DNA of 40,132 nucleotides from Cyanodermella asteris (GCA_900618795.1 UYJD01000001.1:577035-617166); one strand, 5' to 3'; counted from the first letter of the stretch, positions 1-11,673 are shown. Translations and numbers: made by a program. Notes: generated from the sequence alone by a model not told the origin.

Positions 1-427
1 CCCCCCACCACCACAAAACGACGCAAACATTTGATTTGAATTCGCGGCCATCATGAACGATAACGGGTAATGAACGGAAGAGGGGGAACAGTCCTCATAA
101 TAGTAATGTCTTCACAACCTCTTATAATTGAAAATGTCACAAAAACTTGCTGAACGCTCAATTACCGACCGGATATCAACGTGACTTTCCAAAGATCCAC
201 ACAAAAAATATATGCGAAGCTCGCAGTTTCTGGATCAATTGCGCAATTTTCAATTTTCAATTTTCGTGTCCGAGCCGCTCAATCATCTGGACTTGCCCGC
301 AGATATACAAGCCGTAGTCACTGGTCACACTTCTCGAGCCGTCAATTGAGACGAGCTAGTGCCAACACAAAGATCGACCGGAACTTCGAACAAGCACGCA
401 GAGCGGGGAGGGGGAAGGAACATGATT

Positions 428-468
428 GACTGGCTGACAGACAGACTGGCTGACGGACAGACAGACTC
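428..468 (+). repeat. 16-bp tandem duplication
   Basis: Two adjacent 16-bp units, GACTGGCTGACAGACA and GACTGGCTGACGGACA, differ at one base and are followed by a partial GACAGACTC. It is a short GACA-type minisatellite in gene-free DNA. I see no sign of function. Confidence 0.8.
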
Positions 469-620
469 ATACCCAACAGAATCAACGGACGTATTTCGGC
501 ATCGTGAAAATCGCGTGGAGTGGACCGGCGAACCCGAAAGAACGGGTCCCAGTCGTACGGCAGGTCGGCACCTACCACGGCGTCTGAAACGGCTACTCAA
601 GCACATACACACAGACAGAT

Positions 621-634
621 ACACACACACACAC
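621..634 (+). repeat. short (AC)n microsatellite
   Basis: Seven AC dinucleotides in a row, embedded in a wider ACACAG/ACATAC-rich stretch from about 601. It lies in gene-free DNA. Confidence 0.8.
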
Positions 635-1126
635 GGTCGCGTCACATGCTGAACGGGAAGCAATCCAAATCAGAGCCGGAGAATGAGGGCTGACGCAGCT
701 GGTAAAGGATTGCATCGTGCCCATGTGTACCGAAACTGGTGGTCGAAGGAAAACATGTGCTCGAGACGGCGAAATCGGGTTCGGCAGAGTGGGACCTTTG
801 CACGACCCATCTGACCCCAGTTGCAACGGGCCGTTGGTCAGGTGTCACAAGTATCCAAGGTGAGCAACGATAACAATGGAGCACGCAAGGAAAACAGATG
901 CGCTGCAGGAACTCCGACTTGTGTATGCAATTTTTGATGTTTCCGTGGGGAAATATGGTAGGTGCTGACCCGCCGCACTCTACAGAATTCTAAACTCAAT
1001 GGCGACGATGAGAATTGAAGTAGACCCGGAAGAGCCGAAGAACCCAGGCCATGTGCATGTTCCCGTGCCATTTACCCAATAATCGAAACACGCCTTAGTC
1101 CGCCGTGCGAAATCTTGCAACGTCTG

Positions 1127-1157
1127 ATTGGCCGCCGATTGTCTGCCAATAGCCAAT
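1127..1157. promoter_or_regulatory. cluster of three CCAAT boxes
   Basis: One ATTGG (1127-1131) and two CCAAT (1146-1150, 1153-1157) lie within 31 bp. Such clustering is more than expected by chance, but no gene is recognised nearby on either side, so its target is unknown. Confidence 0.3.
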
Positions 1158-1741
1158 AGCCCACAAAGGAAACGGTCTGTGTACAGAGCTCCTGATCCGT
1201 ACCAACTCATATCCAAAATCCAATCGCTGTCCAAGCATAAGGAATGAATCTTCGTCGAACTAGTGGATAACGAGCCTGATAGTGTACAGAAGCGGCGATG
1301 AAAGGAAAGTGTGCGTTGAAAACGTTGGTTAAGAACTCGAATTCAGGTGAGGGGAGTCGCGCCTGTTGCTCGAAGGACCGGTAGAACTGTCAAATTGCCG
1401 TGACTGGGAACGATAACATCGAGCATGAAGGGAAAGCTTCGAGTCTCCAAAGTTCTCCCGAAGTCCTCTATTGGCGTGCCCTCTGTTTCCGGTAAGGTTT
1501 CAATGTGCCAGATTTGCGAGTGCTGCCTGCTTGTTCCGCTAGATGAAAACAACGGAACGGACCATAGACAGATATTTTTCCAATACTCCTGTCGACAATG
1601 GCATGGAGCTTTGCCCGGCAATTGCGATGGGTGGTGACGGTCTGACGAGCGGCGGATGACGTGTCGTCTCGGAGGAGCAACTCAAAGGCGCTTTCTGAGT
1701 TGTTCATTCCCTCGTTCGAGTGCCAATTCATCCGGATCTGC

Positions 1742-3151
1742 CTAGTAACCCTCCTCCTGAGCGCCATTCCCGGCAGGCATTCCATAGTCGATTGCGACCG
1801 AGTTCTCTCCAGGCATCATTGCTGATGAGCCAGGATCGCCCCCAGGAAATGATCCCGCTCCAGGCATGCCGCCCGGTGGGACATTGTTGTTCTGCTGCTG
1901 ACCTGGTTGCTGGCCAGGGCCCTGTTGGTTGCCCTGCTGGTCACCCCTTTGGGCTGTAGTCTGAAACGCAGTGTCAGTAAGTTGTCGTGGCGTCTCGATC
2001 AATAAACTGAGTCGCACTCACTTCCCGATATTTTGTGAGGTAGATCTTGAGCGCTTCGGCATAATTTTCGAAACCGAGAGAGTTCATGGCAAACAGAATG
2101 TCTTCTCCGTTGACGGTCTTGCGCTTCTCTTGCTGACACTTTTCGGAGGCTGCTCAAGAGGACAAGCATTAGCAGGTCGCCACAAGCAGGGGGCTGTCCG
2201 ACGAGTTGCTTACCCTCGCTAGTAATGAAGCTGATGAATTCGCTGACGCACTCTTGCATGCACTCTTTCGCTTCCTTGGCAATTTTTGCGTTATCTGGAA
2301 GGGCATTTTTCATAATCCGAGCAACTGGAGCAAAATTTCTAATGTAAGCATCGTGTGCGTGGGATTCGGTGACGTCGGGGGGTGCTAATGACGAGGGCAG
2401 GGTTGTGAAAGATGAGTTTGAGGAAAGACAAAGCGATGGGCCGCCAGCAGTAGCGTGAAGGAAAGCATCCTGCTCTCTAGGATCATGGAGCTGCAGACTG
2501 GCGTGTTTTTGCTCCTGCGACTGGTGGTGTCTCGACATCGTGGGGCCGGGTGTCGGGCGCAGCGCACCAATCGCCGCACTGCTGGGCAGCTCTTCGCCTC
2601 TTCGACCAGTAGGAGGACACGGCAAGGCGTGTGGAGAGGAGGTTATCTGCTTGAACCTGGAGCAAAAGGCAACAGGGTAAAAGGATCTTTGGAACCCAAA
2701 GAAGTGGGTCTGGACAGGTATGCATAGCTGAATGACTGCGATAGGCCTCTGGAGAGCTCGTACAAATCGCGGCTGCGTGCATTCTGTGACAGAATCTGTG
2801 GGATGTTCCACAACACCAGCTCTGCAGACGTGTTTCCGAGAGATCTATCTCGAGGACGCGTCGTGGAACAAGCGACGAACCTGGAACTCAGTATCCAGCA
2901 GAGAGCAAGGCCGTTCAAACACGTCTCAGGCAGTACATGGGCATACACGAGAAATTGGAATGATGGATCTTGCACTCACCATTGGCAATAGGCAACCAGC
3001 GGTCCTGTTCCTTGACGTCGAAGTCGTTGATAGGCCCTTCGCCGCGAGTCTGGTCGTCACGGTCCATTTCGGTTTTATTGTCAGTGTTGGAGTGCTCTTC
3101 TGGCTCGGCGTCGCCAGCAGCAGAGGCATCTTTCGGTGGGGATGCGGACAT
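1742..3151 (-). CDS. HAP3: CCAAT-binding complex subunit HAP3 (NF-YB)
   Basis: Subunit of the heterotrimeric CCAAT-binding factor (HAP2/3/5, with HapX in many fungi), a nuclear transcription factor linked to respiration, iron and redox control. Four exons on the minus strand: 3151-2980, 2324-2214, 2149-2022 and 1960-1742; all three introns start GT and end AG, and the 630-nt join encodes 209 residues. The NF-YB histone fold spans about residues 50-145: [10 protein letters not shown] in exon 1 continues as [19 protein letters not shown] in exon 2, then [20 protein letters not shown] and [20 protein letters not shown] in exon 3. An acidic N-terminus precedes it and a Gln/Pro/Gly-rich tail (exon 4) follows, as in other ascomycetes. 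The ATG at 3151 gives the usual MSASPP-like start. The first intron is 655 nt, about ten times the others, and splits the start of the fold. Confidence 0.95.
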
Positions 3152-3276
3152 GATGTAGGTCAGCGCGCGTTTAGGGGTAGAAGAAGCTTAGTGGCTCGAT
3201 TTCGGCGCTTTCCTGTCTGGTCACGAAAGCCGTCAAGGCGGTACTTTGGCAAGGCGGTTGACCACGCCACAACGGA

Positions 3277-3614
3277 CCAATCTGCAGGCTGCAGGGAGTA
3301 TGCCTTTTCGTGTGCCGAGATCTCGTACGTGTTGGCGAAGCGTGCCGAAGACGTGACTGGGCCGTGGGGCTGGCGCAGTGGATATGGTTCGGAGCAAGAT
3401 CAGCGGCTGCAGCTTGTATTGCAGCAGACCAGATGAGCAGGCTTGGGCAGGTCGTGCGCCTCAGTCCAGCTTCACTGCAGGATTGAGAACGACGGCGTGC
3501 AGGACAAGCGCATGCGACGTCAAGAATTGTTTCTGGCGGCCAATAGCACTGGCCAGCAGCTACTGTAGTCTATTGTGCTTCCCGTCACGCCTGAGGTACG
3601 AGGATTGATCCAAT
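3277..3614. promoter_or_regulatory. three CCAAT boxes upstream of HAP3
   Basis: CCAAT pentamers lie at 3277-3281, 3540-3544 and 3610-3614, that is about 126 to 460 bp upstream of the HAP3 start codon at 3151. The element is the target of the complex that HAP3 helps to form, so feedback control is conceivable. A pentamer occurs often by chance, so this is a candidate only. Confidence 0.35.
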
Positions 3615-4393
3615 GGACGCCTACACGCAGGGTAGATGGCCGAGACTGACTATCTTTGTCAAGCGTCAGGCGCGCCGCTCGGGAGAAGGGCGAGCAATGT
3701 TGATGATGCAGGCGTAGCGTGCGCGTGCTGATGCGGCAGTATCCACTCTCTTGATTATGACGACCTCGGAGCTGTTGCGTTGCCTTGAATCCGGTGCTGC
3801 TCGACAGGTTTGGACGCGGTTACCTGGTCAAAGACGACGGGTAGGGCGAATTGAGCGGGAGGCGAGGCAAGAGCTGTGATGGAATGGGTTAGCACCAGGA
3901 TATCGGCTGGCAACGCGGCGAAAAGCGCGTCAGATGGAGAAAATCATACCCAATGCGTTGTCTAGGCGTCGACGGCGGTGACTAGCTGGGACTGAGGTCG
4001 AGGTCAAGGAGAAGACCTGGGGTTGGTAGCAGCACACCGCAAAGTGGGTGGATGAGGTTCCAGCGTGGAGCCCGAGAAAGCTTGATGCGGAAAGCGCAGA
4101 GAATGCGATGCGATGCGGACCGTGGAGCCAGGCCGGCACGCGGGAAGCTTGCCGGGAAGTAGTCGTAGAGTTTGAGTGCGAGGATGTTTGCGGTGAATTG
4201 AGTGATGGTCTGGTATAGATGCAGGAAGAGGAGGCAAGGTCGTCTGATGGGGGTGGGGGGGAAGAACGATGCTCTGGAACCGATGTTTACGGATGAAAGC
4301 TCTGGAGGCAGGCACGCACACGCTCCCACTGCTCCTTCCCTTTCCAACTCCGCTCGACCAGCCGGCCCGCTTTTCTCTGCGGCGCCTGAGTAC

Positions 4394-4414
4394 TAGTAGG
4401 TAAGGTACCTACTA
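4394..4414. promoter_or_regulatory. inverted repeat TAGTAGGTA / TACCTACTA
   Basis: Perfect 9-bp arms separated by AGG. The sequence resembles the TACCTAGGTA palindromes at 11658-11673 and 26284-26293, so it may belong to a recurrent promoter-proximal motif. It lies 1.2 kb upstream of the HAP3 start codon, so the link to that gene is uncertain. Confidence 0.35.
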
Positions 4415-5749
4415 CTCCATGCCAGCAGGTCGTTGAATAACCATCACCATACCGCTTCTCTAGAGTCCTTTTCGACGCTGCGGTTGACAGGTGCCATCTG
4501 CTGTATACTAATTACCTCGGACTCGACTTGATCTGTTCCATTCGCGTGTCTGAGCATACACCGGCCCACCATTTCTGATCATTACAGTAGACGACTACCT
4601 AGTAGACACGACACAAGTTTTGACCTCCAAGGTCCGCCACTTCTTCCCACGGCCTGCCTACGGCTCAAATGTCACAAGCTTTGTCCTGTTGCTCTCGTGC
4701 AGCTCTGCGCCGCGACGTCTGAGCACGACTCATGCAAAAGCGCCGGAATCCAGGCTGACGCTCGCGTCGGCGCCGATTTCGAGTATTGTCTACTCACGAT
4801 GCGAGAGAACTAATGTTCCGTGAGCCGGGGAGGTCGAGTGTCTCATGGCATGACGTTGGCAGCGTCCAGTGAGCGTTCAGACGGACGAGGCGGTACCTTG
4901 CTTGCTTGGCTGCATACTTTGTCCAGTGAGTGAGCTGCCCACAGCCTTGGGCGAGGACAGAGCGTGCTTGGGCGTCGATCCACGGTTATCGTCGACACTT
5001 CTGCTGCCAGCGCATTGACAGCCACTCACCCAGATGGCCGTGGCAGGATTATTGTCCCTCCGCCCTGCTGCCGGTATGCTTCTGACCGACCACGAAGAAT
5101 TTCCCTGACCTCTGATAGTCCAGTCCGCTCTGCTGGGTCGCTCCTCTGCGACCACCTTCCCTGCAACCTTCTGCGCGCCCACCGCCGCGAGCCTCAGTGC
5201 CGCCGCCCGACATGTTGCTTGCCACGTCTCAAACAATTCGCTGCCCGCTGCCCACCATTTCCCTTACCAGCCCTGTGAAGCGCTCGAGAAAGATTAGACA
5301 CTTGTGTAGCTTTTCGCCTTAGCCGCACGTGTGCGTCAACCGCGTATGCTAACGCCTCTGACATCCCTCGCCCACCGCAGTCCATCTAGTCCATTGGGCA
5401 GCCTTGCATATGCCTGAGCTTGGGTCTCGTGCATGAAGCCCGGCATCAAATGCTCAAGGCCCGTTTCATTTCAGCATCGTCCTAGAGCTGTTCTCGTAAA
5501 TAGAAGCGCAACCACCGATCTCCATGGCTGCATCTCCGGCTAAGCCTAGGTTCCACATCCCCGTCATTGACACCCAAGCAATCACCAGCGACGCTTTCCC
5601 ATCTCCTGCCTGATCCGATCAATCGGCGAGTGTGCATTATTTTGAGCAGCTTCGATCATCTTCCGGCAACTCCATCTCCGGCCACCCGATCCATGAGTGC
5701 CAGCAAAGCAGTGTCGTAAGAATTGATCGGAAGCGCGATTAGCTCCGAA

Positions 5750-5771
5750 TCGGACTGTTCGTGCAGTCCGA
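5750..5771 (-). other. hairpin just downstream of prefoldin 2
   Basis: Perfect 8-bp arms, TCGGACTG and CAGTCCGA, with a 6-nt loop. On the minus strand it starts 26 nt after the stop codon of the prefoldin gene, so it probably lies in its 3' UTR. Whether it affects RNA stability or 3' end formation is unknown. Confidence 0.5.
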
Positions 5772-5797
5772 CGTCCTGGTGTTTCATCCAGGTGACA

Positions 5798-6589
5798 TTA
5801 TTGCTGCACGACTTGAATATTGTTCTTCGTCTGTATGTGGTGCCGCCAAGTTAGCAAACATTTTCCGCATACCGTGCGCCATTTGAGCTGACGCGTTCTC
5901 GTCATCGAGACACAGCATGCACCACAAAGTGTCACACACCTTCCACTTTTCCATGTCGTCCTGCTGTTTCTTGTATTCTTTGACTAGCTGGTCAAGCACC
6001 TGCTTTAGACCTTCCGAGTTCGTCTGCAGTGCCGGCTTGACGTCCTTGATCGTCCGCTCCACTAGCACACCGTTGACCATCCGGAAGCATTTTCGATCTC
6101 CCGGCAGTGGCTCTAACGTTTCGAGTACCAGCCTGTACCAGAGACAAAAGCAAAGATTAGCAAAAGCGGTCAACAACAATCAAGCAAAAAAAAAAAAAAA
6201 TAGAAAAATCGGGCGCTCGTAGGCGGTGAGACAAGGATTGCGGTGGTATAAGAAAAAAAAAAAGCTTGAAGCCCAACTTCTTTTCGGCCAAGCGCAAGCG
6301 GCACGGGGAGCTTTTGCAGCCGGAGCCGGAAACCAGACAAAAGAGGTCTGCCAAAGAAGACTTTGTCGAGACAAGGGGAATTAGGCCATACTTGTGTTCT
6401 TCGGTCTCCTGTTCGATGTCGCCGATCTTCTGGGCGAGCTGCTGCAAGTTGTTCTTGTACGTTGTGTACTGGAGCTGGAGGTCTATATGTGTCATTCGAG
6501 TCAGTCCGGGCACGTCATGGTACGGTGTGAACGGAACGGTAACTACCTTGTTGCCGCTTGGACGACGCCTGCTGCTGTTGCTGTGACAT
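5798..6589 (-). CDS. GIM4: prefoldin subunit 2 (beta-type)
   Basis: Subunit of the cytosolic hexameric prefoldin (GimC) co-chaperone that hands nascent actin and tubulin to the CCT chaperonin. Four exons: 6589-6547, 6482-6392, 6132-5940 and 5830-5798, joining to 360 nt and 119 residues, a normal length for the family. The N-terminus is Gln-rich (MSQQQQQQASSKR-like), then the first coiled coil (LQLQYTTYKNNLQQLAQKIG, about residues 15-40), the beta-hairpin core with LVLETLEPLPGD and KCFRMVNGVLVER, and the second coiled coil ending KKQQDDMEKWK plus a short tail TKNNIQVVQQ. All junctions keep the family alignment. The second intron (6133-6391, 259 nt) is long and contains runs of 14 and 11 A on the plus strand (poly-T in the transcript). 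Confidence 0.95.
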
Positions 6590-7093
6590 TGTTCGTTCGA
6601 TATAGTCGCCTCCAATTCTCGTCCTTGTGCAGAGTGTCTAACCGTCCGAAAGCTCGGAATTCGATTCTGAACAAAGTAGTGGAGCACGTGACCTGATTTG
6701 GTCGCTTGGCAAGGCGGGCTCGGAGCGGTCTGGCAGAAGTCTTTGTGGGCAAGGTCCGATGTGACACGCAAATCTGCTTCGACAGCATCGTCGAGAAGAG
6801 AAGCCACTGTAATCGTCTAACGACCTGAGCGCACGTCCTAGCAATTGAGCCCCTTGTCTGACGCAGACCATGGCCCGAAAAAATTCTATCATGCAGTGCG
6901 AGATTCTTCTTCCTGAGGAAACGCCAGAATGCCATCTAGTTACGAATTGCGACCATTAGCTTCAGCAAGCGTGAGGTCGAAAGATAAGGGTGCAAAAGCA
7001 TTCGTAGGGCTAGACAAGAAGGCCAATGGTGTAGGTGCAGAAATTATTTCTAGATATTTGTTTAAATTTATGGTTCGAATTCAGTTCTGCCCA
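6590..7093. other. spacer between prefoldin 2 and the Caf120-like gene
   Basis: About 500 bp holding the prefoldin 2 promoter and, on its right, the 3' UTR of the PH-domain gene, both on the minus strand. I see no gene and no clear TATA element. Confidence 0.6.
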
Positions 7094-10000
7094 CTATCTC
7101 TGCGGACCACCATATCCTGACTGCGGCCTGAAGTACGAATCGTGTGACTCGTTTGGTCTGTGTCCTCGCCAGCCCGGGCTGGGTGTCTGACTCCCTCTGT
7201 ACTGTGGTAATCCTGCTTGTTGTCCGGCTTGGTGCTGCGCTGGCGGAGCCATGTATGAATGTCGATATGGCTGCTGAGGAGTTGGGCTGTATGTTCGATA
7301 ACGGACTTCCGCACCGTATGTATCTTGAAAATATTGTTGCTGCTGCAGATATGCAGGCTGCTGGGCATAGCCTTGATCCCATTCGGCTTGGTGGTATGTT
7401 GACTGCGCTGGGCCTGGCGGAGATCCTGGGCTTGGCCGCCGATCATAGTATTGGGAGCTACGCTGAGCAATAACCTGTTGTACCATGTGGTTGCCGTATC
7501 CGGCTTTCATTTGCTGTCGTTCTTGTTCTCGAGCCGCGATAGCAGAAACTAAGCCCCCTGCAGTCTCTTGCTGTCTAGGACGAGCTTGTTGCGTTAAATT
7601 GATCAGCGGCGTGTTTGTCATCCGAGATATGTGCTCCTGCTCGCGCGCGGAGAGCTTCTGTTCCATGTCTGGCCCAGGACCCGGTGTCAGCACTGCACCA
7701 GCACCACGGGAGCCGGGCCGGCTCGAAGGTCTGTTCAAAATTCCACCAGTATCCGGCACCTGCTGCCCCTGAAGACGGCCAGGAGGTGTCTTCGAAAGCC
7801 GTTTGCGCATGTTCGCTGGTGGTGTCATGGAACGCAGGGCATGTGAGTGCATCGGCACTGCCTGCGCGGCGCCGACCGCTGTTCTTTGCTGAACCCATTG
7901 CTCTGGTGTGAGCTCCTGTCGGCTCTCTCCACGCGCTGTCCCAGCGCCTGGCTGCCAAAGCATGTGCCTCTTCTGACTGTCATCTGGAGCTGTGAGTGGC
8001 CTCCCATCCGTCTCGGGTGTGTACCTAGCACCACCGAAGGTGAGTGTGAGTTCCGGATTCGTTGATGGCAGAAGCTGCGATTGTGGACGCGCCTTAGCGA
8101 GTCTTTTCCGCACAGCGGGATCTACTGGTGCAATAACCTGCGTCGGCCCAAAGTCGATGTCTGGCAAATCAATTGCCGCCTGTGAGGGTGCGCTTTGATG
8201 CGTATATCTTGCGTCGCCGATCAGCGTCTCAATTTCGCCGCTGCCGCCTGCTGTCTTCAGGACACCCGTTCGGACCTGGTCATTCCGAGCAGGCGGAGCC
8301 GGGAGTGGAGGGGCTCTAGTACTGGCGGCAGGAGAACTCGTGTACGAATAGCTGCTGCTGTAACCACCAGCACTTCGAGGATCTCCATCGCTTTCTGAGG
8401 CTACGTCAGAAGCGGGCTTGATGTTTGCAAGCGCGCTCTCGACCGCCTTTCTCCTAATCGTCTTATTCACAATACTGGGAGATGACGCGAGGCCCCCAGC
8501 GGCAGCAGGAAGAGGTTTCCGAGCTATTGAGCTGGCCGTCCGATGAGGCAGGGCCGAAGACTGTAGTTCGTTGATAGGTCTAGGTAAGGTTGTTGGGGGA
8601 GGGATATTTGGCTGCGGAATGATAGGGTTCAGTGGCAAATCTGGAGCAGAAACGGAAGCTTGCTTCAATGGTGTAGGTGGTGGCCCTAACATGGGAGCCT
8701 GTGAAAGGGGAGAAGGGCGACGTCCGGTCATATGATCCGACCTAAGTGTTTCAATGTACGGGTTTGGAAGTGAATGTGAAGACGTGTTTGCTGGTGAATC
8801 GTGCAATTGACCGCCGTATCGGTCTGGTGGTGTGTCGAATGTGTATGGATTATGGGAATCTTGCTGATCGAGTTCGTCAGCATACGTCCCCTCCCTATTT
8901 TGTGTCAGGACAGTGAAATACCATTTGGGAACGCACCCGGTTTCTAATACCTGTCCCCAACCATCTGTCCATTCTGTGGGTGGGCATTCGGGTCGTTTGC
9001 AGCAGCTAGTTGTAAAAGGGTGGTGCTGGACATGCGCGAATTGGCTCGTCGGAGCTCCGGAGCTGCACGGGGCTGGCCAGACGAGGGCCGGGCTGCTGAT
9101 TGATGTGCAAAGGCGGGAGGAGCAGCAACCGGGTCTGGAGACATGCCCGGATGCATCTGATGAGGGAGTAGGTGAGCTTCGTGATAAGCCTGCTCATCTT
9201 CTGAGCTGCTGCTTCTCCTGTATTCGTCAGATTCTGACCTCATCGGTTCCATATATGGTGGCGGTTGCTGCGGCACGCCATGTGGAGGCGGCTGTGGTCT
9301 ATCCTCGTAATACGGCCTGGACTGCTCGTGAGATAGTCTCGAAGGTACATATTGGTTGCCACCACCGCCTTGCCTTCGCTGTGGTGATTGCTGCGTATCC
9401 GATACGGAGCGATTATGACTCTTGCTGAATACTTTCCCATCTCCGGGGGATGCAGAGTCTGTCCGGTGTGGTGGGCCAAACGCAATTTGTCCCTGGGGAG
9501 ATGGCGTTGACCGCATTGAATCGGCATCGGCGAAGCGTAGAGCTGATCCTTGACCGGGAAGACTGTTCCTATGGCGGTTGCGGCTGCCAGCGCGACTGTT
9601 GCCGCCGTCCTCGCGGGCTCTGCTGACACGCTCCGAAACCAGGTTCTTCATTTTCTTCGTCCATTCGCGTTCGCTCCATTTGCTGCTTTCTTTAGTGCTG
9701 ATAAGTCCGCCAACATCGAAGATTTCGAGATAGCCGTATCGTTTTTCCTGTGGTAACGCAAACATGAGGCCACGCGTGTCCAGGGTATCCGCGATCAGCT
9801 TGGTCGGTCGTCCATACAAGTGGAAAATGTCGTAGATCGGGAACAAGACACGCAGCATCATCTCGAATCCCGAGACCGCTGGGTGCACTTCCGGCATGAC
9901 AAAGATGAAGCCTTCCGTTGTGACTTCTGGGCTTGCGTGGATGGTGATGACACCCTCGATCTTGATCAGCGTGGATTGATCGATCAGAGCCCGAGACTGG

Positions 10001-11187
10001 GGATAGACGGCATATGTCGAGTAAGCATCACGAATCGTCGCGACTGGCTTCGTCTTCTTCGTTACCTTGTTGGTATCGTAGAACTTGATGTCGCCTTTGA
10101 CGACTGGAGAGGATTTGCTGTAGGCAGAACTCTTTTTTGCAGCCTTGACCTGGCTCTTGACTTCCTTCTCATCGGGAGGCGAGATTACACACCAGCAACG
10201 CCGCCACGGAGTGCCAGCGCCAAAGCGCACTCTCGTCCATTCCTCGGTTTTGAAAACCGTCTTGGTCATGATTTGTTTGATGGAATTGAGATCTTTGCCC
10301 TTTCCTGCAATGAGCGAGCCAGTGTAAGCCTCTTGTAAGCAGGCATTTTCAAACATTGCGAGCCTAATCGCCGAAGTCCATTGCGTCAGAGCATTGAAGC
10401 TGCTGAAATGGAGTAAATAGCGGTTCTTGCCAGCGGTCGAAATGCTTAGAACATTTGAAAGAGCTGAGCCATCTGCCGATCGGGTTTGCAATGTGTCAAT
10501 CTACAGAGGGTGAGTATGAGACCCAAAATTGCCGATAATTGCATGCATACCATCTTGATCGACGCATCCGACAAGTTGATGAAGGTTGGAGCAACTTCCC
10601 CGTCTTCTCCAGCCGCGTCCAAAGCTGCCGCGTCCCATAGTGACAGGACTGTGCCTACCAGTTGAGCGAAGCACTCGGTCCACGAGCGGTCTGGATACGG
10701 TCTGCCCTCTGCCATCAAGTCAGACTGTGCAAAGAGGCATGTATCAATCTTGGGTAACTTACGGACGTCCAGATCGTTCAATTTCAAAAAGTATCCTTCC
10801 TGGTAGAGTTTATTCGAGTGGCTATTCAACAGTGTGAAAATGGGAAGGAGCTCTGGTATTGTGTCTTGTGCCAAATCCATCACCGGCGGAATATAGCCGC
10901 CAATCATAGACACCGGGCGTGAATTGGATCTTTCTCTTCCCACCGTGTTCGACCTCTGTCTGGGAGTAGGAGAGTCTCTCGTGGCGGCAGGAGAAACCGG
11001 CGGGCGTTCCGTGAGGCCACCGTTGTTGGAGTTGGCATGATGCGACTGGCCCGGTTGCTTTTGCTCCCTATGCTCGAGCTGGGGCTTGAATGCCGACATG
11101 AACGACATTACTGCAAGCAAGGGGTGATTAGCGGGATCAAGAACAGGAAAAGAGCGGGCAGCATTTACCTCGCGAGCGGGCCGCCAT
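7094..11187 (-). CDS. PH-domain protein, Caf120/Skg3 type (CCR4-NOT associated)
   Basis: Large fungal protein related to yeast Caf120 and Skg3, which associate with the CCR4-NOT mRNA deadenylation complex and the bud site. Five exons: 11187-11169, 11110-10763, 10708-10551, 10500-8951 and 8894-7094; 3876 nt, 1291 residues. Introns are 58, 54, 50 and 56 nt with GT/AG ends. After a Ser/Pro-rich N-terminus come KLNDLD and GRPYPDRSWTECFAQLVGT (about residues 117-141), the PH-like domain to LSISTAGKNRYLLHF and LTQWTSAIRLAMFE, then the family core with TPWRRCWCVISPP, KGDIKFYDT, YAVYPQSRALIDQST and IADTLDTRGLMFALPQEKRY. The C-terminal half is long, disordered and rich in Pro, Ser and Gln. The ATG at 11187 encodes MAARSR in a 19-nt exon; the in-frame ATG at 11108 is an alternative start. 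The 54-nt second intron is a multiple of three without stops, so its retention would add 18 residues. Confidence 0.9.
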
Positions 11188-11657
11188 GTTGACACAATTT
11201 CTTCACTGCACCTCCTGAGACAATCTGTAGGCTCTGTGTAGCCGGATGCGGCAAATGGACAGAGCAGACTTGTGGCAGATGAAATGCACGATGCGATCAG
11301 CAGCAACGAGCTACCAATCCGGAGAAAGTGAGCGGGGGCTGATGACGAGGGCAAGCGTCGTAAGCGCAGACGACGCAGGTCCAGCGTTGATGCAGGGTTG
11401 CTTGAGGGGGGGTGCAAGAACGAGTGGTGGACGGCAGCAGCACCTGGGAAAGAGAAGGTGAAGCTGAATGGAAGAGAGATGGGCCGGGAGGTGTGTTAAG
11501 GTAATGTCGGTACCCGTAGGGCAGGAAGGACTGAAAGTGTAAGGCAAAGGTGACGACGCAGCATGATCGTCGTGGGCATACGAAGCAAGTAGTTGAAGCA
11601 AAGGCCGTCTTGGCTTTCGTTGGCTGACTGCTGGCCGCCGGCGTTCCGAACTCGTCA

Positions 11658-11673
11658 ACCTACCTAGGTAGGT
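11658..11673. promoter_or_regulatory. 16-bp palindrome around CCTAGG
   Basis: ACCTACCTAGGTAGGT is its own reverse complement and forms the left edge of the adjoining TAGG repeat run. It lies about 470 bp upstream of the start codon of the PH-domain gene. The same TACCTAGGTA core recurs upstream of riboflavin synthase at 26284-26293. Confidence 0.45.

Larger units (their letters stand above)
1..1741. other. gene-free stretch left of HAP3
   Basis: No open frame here has a recognisable domain, a family-like length or convincing splice structure. The stretch holds a 16-bp tandem duplication and a short CA run near 430-635, and a cluster of three CCAAT boxes near 1127-1157. The last few hundred bases must contain the 3' UTR of HAP3, which ends at 1742. 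An undetected lineage-specific gene cannot be excluded. Confidence 0.5.
3152..5797. other. gene-free spacer between HAP3 and prefoldin 2
   Basis: This spacer must hold the HAP3 promoter and leader on its left and the prefoldin 2 3' UTR on its right. The open frames inside are short, low in complexity and match no family I know. It includes three CCAAT boxes, a TAGTAGGTA hairpin at 4394-4414 and a hairpin at 5750-5771. A long leader or a lineage-specific gene could be hidden here. Confidence 0.5.

Noticed and set aside
7066-7100. tRNA T-loop-like sequence GGTTCGAATTC
   Set aside because: No acceptor stem, D arm or anticodon arm can be folded around it; it lies at the 3' end of the PH-domain gene.
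11188-11417. Extension of the PH-domain protein to an upstream start in the same open frame
   Set aside because: The upstream frame runs through a clear GTAAAT...TTGCAG intron; the short exon starting MAARSR gives a better model and the extra residues look like leader sequence.
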